DNA of 19,191 nucleotides, taken from assembly GCA_028565635.1 (NCBI GenBank), contig JAOXYB010016232.1:1-19191 (forward strand). Reading direction: 5' to 3'. Positions 1 to 9,300 of this stretch are shown here, one piece after another. A program made the translations under genes and the position numbers. A model generated the notes under the pieces. It had not been told where the DNA came from. It searched no databases and worked only from the letters and a program-made list of their open reading frames with translations. This stretch comes from Phoronis ovalis (taxonomy: Eukaryota > Phoronida > Phoronidae). Each line of letters opens with the position of its first letter. Position 1 is the stretch's first letter.

Positions 1-311
1 ATACTTTGCATCATGTTCCTTTGTTCACTTATCAAATTATTCATGTCAGTCGCACTGGCTGCCAAACTATTTTCATCAATTCCAAATCCGTCATCGGGAA
101 CAGGTTTATAAGAGAGCCACTCCTTTGTCAATGGATTAATCTTGGAAGTAGTAGATGGTCCAGATGGCAATTCAATTTCGGTTTTATTTCGTTCATGTTC
201 ATGGACCTCGTGTGGCTGTATCACTGATTCTGCTTGAGTATACACTTCCAGCTCCGCGTTTGCTCCATCAACAACATGCTTTGCTTCTAACAAGGCTTGG
301 CTAGCTGTCAT
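1..311 (-). CDS. Partial unidentified ORF, N-terminus only; possibly retroelement Gag-like
   Basis: On the minus strand an ATG at 311-309 opens a frame of 103 codons with no stop before the window edge. An in-frame TGA lies directly before the ATG (314-312), so the start is either this ATG or one further downstream. The reading begins MTASQALLEAKHVV and continues with an acidic, Glu-rich stretch, then INPLTKEWLSYKPVPDD and a charged, possibly helical NLISEQRNMM segment near the edge. The DNA is visibly richer in G+C and CpG than its surroundings, and 103 stop-free codons are unusual in this AT-rich sequence. From family knowledge, an N-terminal charged region followed by a short NP..W-type linker recalls BEL/Pao-type Gag proteins, but no diagnostic domain is in view. 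A first exon of a host gene is the alternative. If the plus-strand exons to the right are real, this frame lies in one of their introns, which would suit an inserted element. Confidence 0.5.
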   Translation of the reverse strand, partial: MTASQALLEAKHVVDGANAELEVYTQAESVIQPHEVHEHERNKTEIELPSGPSTTSKINPLTKEWLSYKPVPDDGFGIDENSLAASATDMNNLISEQRNMMQS

Positions 312-621
312 TCAACTTTCGTACTGACCAAGAAAGCGCCCTAAATCCCCACAATTCCCGTATACAACTAATTTACATATAAGTAGCGTAACATCAGAAG
401 CTTAGCGGGAGATTCCGTCCAATACTATAAACGAACAATTGGCCATAACAATATCCCTAGTTCTATTATGCCCTGATTTCTAAACTGGATCTATTCATCA
501 GAAATAGAAGTCCTTGTCTTGTTACATAAACTTGCTTCATACATAAAAAGCAGCACAAGCAAAACTAAGCTTATCAAGTTTCCACCAGAATGTAGTGTGA
601 TATAGTTTTGTTCTGTTTCAG
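312..621. other. Non-coding stretch upstream of the left-edge ORF; presumed intron of the plus-strand gene
   Basis: No convincing exon was found on either strand. The first part (about 320-440) keeps the raised CpG content of the neighbouring open frame. On the minus strand a TTCTGGTGGAAAC string (593-581) follows CACTACA; this is the arrangement expected at the end of an LTR followed by a primer-binding site, but it is one short match. The right end (604-621) is a pyrimidine-rich tract ending in AG, the presumed splice acceptor for the microexon at 622. Confidence 0.35.
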
Positions 622-653
622 CATACCACTATAAAATACCTTATCCGAGACTT
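622..653 (+). CDS. Predicted 32-nt internal microexon of an unrecognised plus-strand gene
   Basis: The candidate is bounded by a strong acceptor (TTGTTCTGTTTCAG, ending at 621) and a near-perfect donor (GTAAGTAT, starting at 654). After two bases completing an upstream codon it reads YHYKIPYPRL without a stop. It ends on a codon boundary, matching the only open phase of the terminal exon at 1146. The two exons therefore join in frame as ...PYPRL|VNVPQ. The upstream partner exon is not visible and is presumably left of the window. The call rests on splice signals and frame consistency only, because 32 nt is too short for coding statistics. Confidence 0.45.
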
Positions 654-1145
654 GTAAGTATATTACATATATTTTTCATGTACATTTCCTGACATTATTA
701 TAAATTTAATTTTGAATTTTTACTTACAATTTAAAAAAATGATAACATATCGGTCATATGTGGGTTAAACATGATATATTGTGTCTGTCAACTCGTCCTC
801 AAACAGCAAAACACTGTAATACCAGTTTACATGTACTTTCATGCTAAGATAGTTATAAGCCACTTTTTGTTATAAATTTAATTTGTACTCTCTTGTGGGA
901 TATAAGCCACTGTGTTTTTGTCATTGATTGTAACTTGACTTACAATATTTTACAGTACCTGTAACAACAAGTGGATGACAGTGTTTGCTTTGCATTTGCA
1001 CTCATTCACTGGCATTAAATTATTGCATGTTCAGACAACTAATAAGAACAATCCGGCGTAAACCTACTGGTTGAAATATAAATGTTGCATGCTTTAATTA
1101 TTTAAAGTTAAGACTATTCTACATAATATTTTTATTATTTAACAG
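654..1145 (+). other. Presumed intron of the plus-strand gene
   Basis: This is AT-rich DNA between the donor at 654 and the acceptor at 1144-1145, which follows a T-rich tract. No coding frame was seen. A perfect 11-base direct repeat (TATAAGCCACT) occurs at 854-864 and 901-911, 47 bases apart, with loosely similar flanks (TTTTTGT after one copy, GTGTTTTTGT after the other). This may be a decayed local duplication. Confidence 0.4.
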
Positions 1146-1274
1146 GTTAATGTCCCTCAGAATGTGCTGCCTCCTGTTGGACATAAAAGACTGAAGGTGC
1201 AAAAACGAATGATAAAATTATCAAAACCAATATATATGAAATCCTTAGACGATGAAAAAGGAAAGCCAAGCTAA
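1146..1274 (+). CDS. Predicted terminal coding exon of an unrecognised plus-strand gene
   Basis: After a T-rich tract and AG at 1144-1145, an open frame of 42 codons begins VNVPQNVLPPVGHK and ends SLDDEKGKPS, followed by TAA at 1272-1274. The other two phases hit stops early (immediately in one, after about 15 codons in the other), so only phase 0 is usable, and that is the phase supplied by the 622-653 microexon. The encoded tail is basic in the middle (KRLKVQKRMIKLSKP) and charged at the end. No signal peptide, membrane segment or catalytic motif is visible. I do not recognise the family. A single LSKP-type string loosely recalls THEG-type repeats, which is not evidence. The gene would be convergent (tail-to-tail) with MRTF, about 4.3 kb between stop codons. 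Confidence 0.55.
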   Translation, partial: VNVPQNVLPPVGHKRLKVQKRMIKLSKPIYMKSLDDEKGKPS

Positions 1275-2014
1275 CAAAAAAACTGGAAGAGCATGGTTTA
1301 TAACATTTAACTCACCACAGGGATTGAGAAAGCTTCTTTATTTTTTTTTACCTATTTATATAATGTACATGTAAAATTATGTTCAATGGAATTACTGCGC
1401 TGGTCTCTCTTCTCTACGCAGATAGTTTGAATGATATGTGTTCACACCGTTTCTCCTAATGTCCTCGAATTGGATAGAGTGCACCCAAATTGTAAAAACT
1501 TCTGCAGTATAGAGGCTCCATGTAATGGATTTGCCTAAACTAATAGTGGGACACATTACTATGTTTAAAGCTATGCAGTTTCAGAGACAAATCAGTTGGA
1601 TTGAAAATAACAATCTCCCCTATCCCGGTTAGTTAGATGTTTGTTTACAACTCATCCCATTCCTTTATTGAATCACACAGTAACAAGTTACCGGTCAATG
1701 TTGAAATTTAGCTAAAACTGAGAGCAAGAAACTTTAGCAACTGAACTTGTATCAGAAACAAGTCCAAGTCAATTACTGGGAAACATATAGAATTGACTGA
1801 ATATATGTGCCATCAAGATTTTTTTTACCATGAGGTATTGTTTTTGCAAAGAAGGTATTACGATAAGCCTCCCCATCCCCTACAGGATACAAAATTACAT
1901 CTTCACCATTTGGTGATCTTGTTCAGAGAATGCATGTATAATGTTATGTATTAGAGATATGTTATTTGTAAAGGATGTTATAGAAATGTGATTGATAAAA
2001 ACTACAACATATTT
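1275..2014. other. Probable 3' UTR of the plus-strand gene plus intergenic DNA
   Basis: No open frame of interest was found on either strand. No AATAAA was found on the plus strand here; a weak GATAAA variant lies near 1993, and an ATTAAA near 2126 would reach into the region assigned to the MRTF 3' end. Where this transcript ends is therefore unclear, and the two convergent transcripts could overlap. Confidence 0.35.
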
Positions 2015-2034
2015 GCATTATGTAGACTCTACAC

Positions 2035-2040
2035 TTTATT
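2035..2040 (-). terminator. Candidate distal poly(A) signal (AATAAA) for MRTF
   Basis: TTTATT on the plus strand reads AATAAA on the minus strand. Some 25-40 bases downstream in the minus direction lies a TATGTTGTAGTTTTT stretch, the U/GU-rich context expected beyond a cleavage site. Its use would place the transcript end near 2015-2020. Confidence 0.35.
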
Positions 2041-3625
2041 CAAGGCAATACATACAATTTTTATGTACAAGGCATTGTATGCATTCAAAATGGTTGATTA
2101 CAATTCATGGCATGCATCACACCACACATTAAATGGAACATTGTAAAACTGGTTGGTATTCAAAACTAAATACAGTGTATATTGTACATCTACACAGAAA
2201 TTATAACTATACTTAGTAGCAGTTGCAAGAAACTTAATATAAATTTTAAATAGCAGAGTAAAACATTTTTATGATTTATGTTGAACTCTGAACCTCAGTT
2301 GTAGTACCTCATTGTTATATTAAAGTTAGCTTCTGTTATTACCATAATTTAATGTATTCGAAGACTAGCTCAAGCAAATGCAGAGATGCAAAGCAGCACA
2401 GACAGTAAGTAAGCTTCCTTTTAACACAGGTTGTCCAGATTTTTTTATCTGTAGTTTAGCTCTTTCTATTTTGTGCCAGTTTTAGCCATAAATTCTACCA
2501 TGAAATTTCAGTAACACATATTTTGGACACCCTGTGCTTTACTGTAATTGAGAACAGAAATAAGGAGGGCACACAATTGTGACAGTAATTCTAATGTAGT
2601 TCTAACCAATGGATTAACGTCCAACACTAAAGGTAAACCAACCATATTTTGTTCGTACTAATAACAACTACAGACCAATAATGCATCTTTTCTTTTAAAC
2701 CTTGATAATACATTATTAGTGAGAAGATTGTGCCTCCTTTGCTTAAAAAGTTAAAATTTCATATTTGAACAATAGAAAAATACCTAGTCAATTAACCATT
2801 GATATTAAATGTATATACAGCAAATGTGCCACAACAAATTAACCAGTATCTTAACAACTTTCTTGTATTTTTTGTTACCTAAATGCACTTTAAAGCTAAA
2901 TTAACAATTATTTTAATATAGCACCAACATCGTTTTAATTTTTAAAATAATAACCATATAACCTATAGACTATCTGCATAAAGTGCAACAACGCTGTTGA
3001 ATTGAGGTATACAACATTTGCTTCGCAACCTAATCAGCTTCAGTATGACACCTGCTTTAAATAGTTTGTATAGTTTCTACCAGCAAAATTATACTCAACT
3101 CGGAAAGATTCGTACATAATTTGATGAAACTTTCCCATATATTTTGTTCCAATGCATTGTACAAGCCAATATCACAGTCTAACACTATAGGAGGAGCTTC
3201 CAAGGGAAAAGCACAGCTTTTTTAATTTTCTAATCAAACTAAAAGTTATCAATATGTCAAAACAAAAAACAAAATTTCATTTTGTGTAAACACTATAATG
3301 CTAAGGTAAAATTATGGAAGAATGAGTTTCTGGATATTGACCAATGTTCAGAAGTGAATTGCTGTGGCACTCAAATCATATTTATATTTTTTAATAATTA
3401 ACTCCCAAAATGCTACGTAGAATCAAGTCTGCATATTTTCTAAATACGCAATTTTACCTAACTACCTGACTATTCTATATATATTTAGGTGTTACCTTAT
3501 CCTAACATTTTATAAATAGATTTGTGTCATGGTAACACAATCACGAAAACAATATTCAGCCAACCAAATTTTTAAGTACACAGCCTACATTTTCTTTCTG
3601 TTACAGGTTCTAAATAACAGAACAC

Positions 3626-3699
3626 CCATTGAAACCAATGGTAATTTCTACCATCAAACCTGCTATAGCTCTACCATGGAATTGCCATATAGCAATTCC
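3626..3699 (-). other. Hairpin cluster in the presumed MRTF 3' UTR
   Basis: Three short perfect inverted repeats lie within 74 bases. CCATTG/CAATGG (3626-3631 and 3636-3641, 4-nt loop) overlaps ATGGTA/TACCAT (3638-3643 and 3649-3654, 5-nt loop), so the two would be mutually exclusive. An independent 8-bp stem GGAATTGC/GCAATTCC (3678-3685 and 3692-3699, 6-nt loop) follows. The stems are symmetrical and could form on either strand; a role in RNA would apply to the MRTF transcript. Confidence 0.4.
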
Positions 3700-5176
3700 C
3701 CTTTGTCCTGGTTAACACTGGACATGTTTGATTGGCTTATGGACCCATTAGAACACCTTATAAATATTAATGTGCAACTATGTTAATGATATTTATTGCA
3801 AGTACACCGGGGAAGCTGCACACTTTCATTACGTATGTTTTTTTAATAAAAGTATTCTGGAAATAATTTTTTGTACTTTTTTTATAGAAATGGAACGCTT
3901 TCACTCAAAGCCCTTCTATAGGTATTTACATAAAATGAGCCTTTTAAAGCCATGCAGTTTTTGCTATAATATATTAAATTCACACATTTATAAATGTCCA
4001 CATAAAATAATATATAGGGAAACAGCAACTTTTGTTAACAAATAAGTTTTGTGGAATGTCAACACTACGTTTAAAGCCTTTGAATAGTCATAATCTTCAG
4101 AATGTGTCCAGGAAAACAGATATGTTTCCTAACATTGTCATTAAACATTTTAATTTCACACAAAGCCATCAGGTATTTTTCCAAAATTATTAAAATAATT
4201 TAAAACTTGAAAGGTAAATTTAAGATGTATGGAAAACTACGAAGAATTTGTGTGTTATATCAGCACAAATTGAAACAATAAACTAAACAATCCAGCAAAA
4301 AAAATAGAAAATGGACCCAATTCACACAAAATACAATAAGTGCTAATATAACAAACTCCTGGGCACAGCTGAAGACATATAAAATCACTAAAGAAGTCCA
4401 TGTTTGTCCTTAATATCCGCCTCATACAACGTAATGTCATACCAAGATTTTTCTTCCTTTGTTTAAATTGGCACACGTGAAAATGTGAATGTGTGCAAGC
4501 ACGGTGTGGTTACGCCAACAAGAAGTATGGTAACTACATACTTATAGCGTGCTACATGTCAAAATGCCTTGGCGGGTATGCTGAACAGTATGAGGACTCT
4601 TTTTGATAAATGAACACTGGCTCCAAAGTGATCTGACCATGCAATAATTAATGGAAAGTTCAAAACAGAATAAGTTAAATTTCAAACATAAACACAAAAT
4701 ATACTATGAAGTAAAGACAGAATGTACAACACCGACAGATGTACGAAACTGAAAATTAAATAATGTAAAAAAGCTTCTAAAGAACCTTCTTTCTCGAGTT
4801 CTTGAAGTAAATTAATGGAATAATAGCCACAATATTTTCAAACAAGCTGGTTTCATTCCAAACAATGCTATCTTTGCTGATAAATAGATGGTGTTCATTT
4901 CTAGCAATTTTTCAAACGATTTGGTCTAAAAAAATTACAAGTTGCTGTTCACAGTTTCGCAAGGCAACTAGAAAACATATTTTCTTTTCAATCCAAACTT
5001 TATATCCAATTTTAGATAATTCAGTATTTATACCATCTTTTAGATTCATTAGTTTAGCAGAATTAATGACAGCCTTTTTGTGAAAAACAGAGAAAATAAG
5101 GGTATCAGTTGTAGTTTTTGGAAAAAATTTACATTTGATACCTGGCACTTTTTGTAATAAGTATTTATATTAATTA

Positions 5177-5182
5177 TTTATT
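5177..5182 (-). terminator. Candidate proximal poly(A) signal (AATAAA) for MRTF
   Basis: This is the first AATAAA on the minus strand after the MRTF stop, about 430 nt downstream of it. It sits in very AT-rich sequence, and the downstream context is less clearly GU-rich than at the distal site. Hexamers like this occur by chance in such DNA. Confidence 0.35.
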
Positions 5183-5611
5183 AACTATTTATAATATTGT
5201 AAATATCTTTATACGTCTATGTCATGACAATTATGCACAATATGGTATTAACCAGGTGAGTTACACTAGTCTGTTTTCTATTGTCAGTAACAATTTTTCA
5301 AACTCTACTTGGTACACTCTACATATTTATCATGCTGTAGAATTCGTTGTTAAACTAAAAATACCAAGTCTTGTGTATGAGATCATTCAATCCATTAACA
5401 CAGACATTGGATGCGCTAGTGATTTCTGCAAAAATTGTCCTTTCTTTAAAAACAATATGCCGGTACAGAGCCTCTTAACTTATTAGAATAATTGTTTCTG
5501 AATATTTTGGCAGTTGGACACAATTGTTATTTCTTAACAAATGAATCGGAAATCTTGTGATTAGATTTAGAGTTTAACAACAACGACTCACAACTGAAAT
5601 AGAACAGATTT

Positions 5612-6387
5612 TCATCTACCCGATGTGCTAGGACCAGTGTTTTCAATTAGCTTATCCCAATTCATACCACTTGCAACATCTGTGGGTGTATTAAAATCTG
5701 ATTCGTCCATGTTAAATAGATCAAGTACATCCTGCGGTTTTGGCGTGAGTAACGGATCAGAAGCAAATGACATTGGAGCATTAGCACTTAGAGGCGTTAA
5801 CCCACTACCATTAGGTAATATAACATCTAACCAATCAGAGACATCCAGATTCATGCCCGAGTTATTGGTATCAGTATCATTTAGTCCTAAAGCAGCCAGG
5901 TTAGGTTCTGAACCATGCTGGCTAACAGAGGATGAATTATTTGTAGGAACTTCCAGAAGATGCTGCTGTTGTCCATTCGAGTTTGTATCAAGATTCAGCC
6001 CATCTGGCAAGTCTATGTCGCCTCCTGTAACTGTCCAGTCCATATCCATTAAAGAAAACTCATTCAAATCGGTAAAATCGGGTGGTAGCTCACTCACATT
6101 TATGTCAGTAGGTGTGTTTGAAATTGGTGATAAATTCAATGGAGGAGGGGGTTCTTTTTTAACTGGCGATAGGATATTTCTTTTTGGACTATGCTGTGAA
6201 TTAATATATACTGGGGCAATTGACACTGTTGCGACGTTCAGCTGGGGTTGATTAAATGACAGTGCACTTGTAACTGTTGTAAGTCCAGAAGGTGTTGTCA
6301 TAACATTTATACCACTGGACGCTACTGATGAAATGGCAGTTGTTTTTGGAGTGGGGGGTGGTTCTTGAGCGGCACTTGCTGGCAGTT
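5612..6387 (-). CDS. MRTF: MRTF terminal coding exon: transcriptional activation region
   Basis: The acceptor TTTTCAG ends at 6388; the first two bases complete a Glu codon started in the previous exon (SG|E), and 257 further codons run to TGA at 5614-5612. The first half is rich in Ser, Thr and Pro. It then carries VKKEPPPP (a psi-K-x-E sumoylation-type consensus, nt 6163-6152), several acidic/hydrophobic patches (FSLMDMDW, SDWLDVILPNG at about 5842-5804, DVLDLFNMDESDF) and the tail GMNWDKLIENTG. Alternating acidic and bulky hydrophobic residues are typical of activation domains, and a C-terminal activation region with DWLD-like patches is known for MRTFs. An antisense open frame of 208 codons overlaps it; I read that as a shadow. 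Confidence 0.92.
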
Positions 6388-9300
6388 CTGAAAACATAAA
6401 GCAATTGAATAAATAAGATGCTTAGCAAAATTCTTTATTCTTTCTTATACTAAAACTCAAGGCACATACGTACAGTGCGTAATGTGACTGGCAAATCTAT
6501 TGTCTGCAAAAAAAAATTTCCTAATGGGATGTAACTGCTACTTCTTTTGGTTTGAGTGTGAACCAAAGGACAAAGAACGGATACCACCAGTGTGTGTTTG
6601 ATTTTAATTTATCATTGCTTGTGAGTAATTCTTACTATCCCTTCTTGTCATGCAAAGAACTAAAATGTCACAAATGTGAATCTTTTTTGATTGCAATTAG
6701 TAATAAGCCTGCTAATTGTTTACTGGACTTACCTCCACTTCTGATGAGAACTTCTAACAGATCATCCATAGCTTGGCTCTTGATACCAGGACTACCATCT
6801 CCACTGGTACTAGCAGTCTGAAATTAGTATATGTACTAATGTACTAAGATAAAACTCGCTTCAAACAAACAGTAAATGGGTAAAACACTGTCAGTGATCT
6901 GTTCTGAAAATAACCCATTAAAAAAATGCTGGTTCCATGGGCTGTCTTCAGCAACACATTTTATGTGAGCTAGAAGATAAACTCCGGACGGGTAGTTGAA
7001 ATTGCAAACGAGTGTGTGATGAAATTGCATGTGAAGCAGATAATCCAGGGTCATAACTTTGGCTAGGACACTTTATAATGTTCATGCAAGTCTCATAATT
7101 CAAGTCAAAAATATTTTGGAGCCACACATTAACAAATTTCAAATAAATGTTGCAAATGATGCCTTGTGAGATGTTTCCTCCATTGCAATAAGTATCGGTA
7201 TTCTATACCTAACAATCTTAAAAAATAATTCTGTATTTAATTATTAAGCCTAAAAATAAGTGTTTTACAGAAGTAACCAAAGTATAGGCTCAGGAGAAAG
7301 ACATAGCAGAAACTAAAACATTACTGTTTATCAAAAAAAATAATAAGTCAGCCCATGGCTGTGACAGTTGCAAACGTTTAACAGACAATAATGATGAAAA
7401 ACATGATGTTTGTATGTAACTGTGCTACAGAAGACTTAGATGTACCAAGTTATTGCTTGCATAATATTCAAAAGCTACAGGATTCTTTAATCATATGAGG
7501 CATATTTCAGTATATTTTTGGATAATATGGAGCTTAATCAAAGGTTAGAACCAACACAGCATACATGTATTAATGGTATGCTATGGATGACTAGGAAAAA
7601 AATGCAACAATCTTGAATTATGCAATTCTGTTTATCCTTTAACATTATTCTCATAATTTCTAGGTTATCCATCAACTATGTATTTCATACTTCAGATAAA
7701 TATATAATTATCTTGTTATTAGACACAGGCAGGTGTCTTGTGCTTCTTCTGACAGGATATAAATGTGTTCTAAAACTAAACTAAACAATATAAACAACAA
7801 ATACCTAATGTTTGCAAGAATGCAAATGGCTACCTATAAGAATAGAATGATGGATATGGAACAACTGTAGTTTTGCTCTAATTTATGTTCTGATACCAAC
7901 AAGTACCAGGGTACAAAAGGGCCAGGTATCATTTTATAGAATAACATGGAGAAGCTATGGCAGATGAAAACATATAGTGAAGTTGGCACATTACTCCTAA
8001 AACCCTAAAGTACGCGTGTCCTCAATTGCACATATTAAAGCTCTTTATATTGGTATTGGTACAGACAGTACAATTTTGAAAGTACATTAGGCTATAAGAT
8101 ACACCTGTTTGTACAAGTGCAAAATCAAGTGACCAAATCTTTATCCTGGATCTGCACAAGGAACTTAAAACACATTGTTAAAAAGTCAACTATTAGCTCA
8201 TCAATCCTTATGTCATATACCATAACATACCACATAGTCAACTTTAGGGGATTCAACCCAGTGACTTCAGTTCTTAGGATACACAGCAAAACCAAATACA
8301 ACATAAAATTTGGAAATATGTGCAGCATCTGATTTTTTTCCTTTGGAGTTTGAGATATTTAGTGTTTTAAGTTGCATGTCAATAACTTTCCAATCAGTAA
8401 CACTAACAAAATGTACATTGTTTCGAGCCCACCGAAGTTCCTATTAAACACAAAGTGAAGAATGCAATGCATGTTTACTCCAAATTTTACACAGGAATAT
8501 TTACCTGTCTGTTTTTCATAGCATCATCATATTTAGGTGGCTCCTTCATATGAACATTGCCAAAAAATGGATTGGTAATGGAACGTTTCAGACCCGTCTT
8601 GTTAGCACTGTCTACAGGAGACGAGGGTACTGATGAGGATCTGAAAGATTTTAAAAATACACTTGTTATTATCAGTCACACAACATACCATTAATAATTG
8701 TACCATTTATATCAATATGTGACCTTACTGTCATCTATCATTATAAAATGTACTATGCCTGTAGCCCACTTCAAAATTTCTGATTTTTTACAACCTTGTG
8801 TCATGCAATAATAGGGAGGACATTTTTTATCTGAAAGGACAATATTTAGTTAGTAGTGAGCCTGGGAATAACCTACCTATCAGCCACACAATACTACAAG
8901 TATCCCCATTCAACAAATTGATTTTGAAAATACCTTTTTTTATAAATAACTTACTGATATAAAAAAATAAATTATAACAACGATTCTTGTTATATTATGA
9001 ATGGTAGACCGAAAGAAAATGTTCAAATAAACATATTAAAAACTATACAATTTAAATATATTAGACCGGAGATTTTAACAAACTGGATGTGATAGTATTA
9101 TGACCGGAAGACCAATTGGGCAATTTTCAAAAATAAACATAAACTCTATTACTGGAATACTAATTATATTAGTTGCTCATAGAAAAGTGGAAAAGATGAT
9201 CTTCTATCAAAACAAGTAAATGCTACTACTTCCCATGTAATAATCAAAACAATAAATAGGCTAACCTCAATTCCACGTTTGACATTTCTTCCAGAAAAAT

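Larger units (their letters stand above)
2015..5611 (-). other. Probable long 3' UTR of MRTF
   Basis: On the minus strand this region directly follows the MRTF stop codon (5614-5612). It is AT-rich and contains only short frames of low-complexity composition on both strands, which I read as chance. It carries an AATAAA at 5182-5177 and another at 2040-2035, so a short (about 0.45 kb) and a long (about 3.6 kb) 3' UTR are both possible. Inside it are a hairpin cluster (3626-3699) and three matches to UGUANAUA. The extent is inferred from poly(A) signals alone. Confidence 0.4.

Noticed and set aside
4912-5148. 78-codon minus-strand frame in the presumed 3' UTR
   Set aside because: It follows the MRTF stop, has no recognisable motif and shows AT-driven Lys/Ile/Phe composition.
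5625-6251. 208-codon open frame on the plus strand
   Set aside because: It is exactly antisense to the last MRTF exon; its composition follows from the complement of Ser/Pro-rich codons and it has no features of its own.
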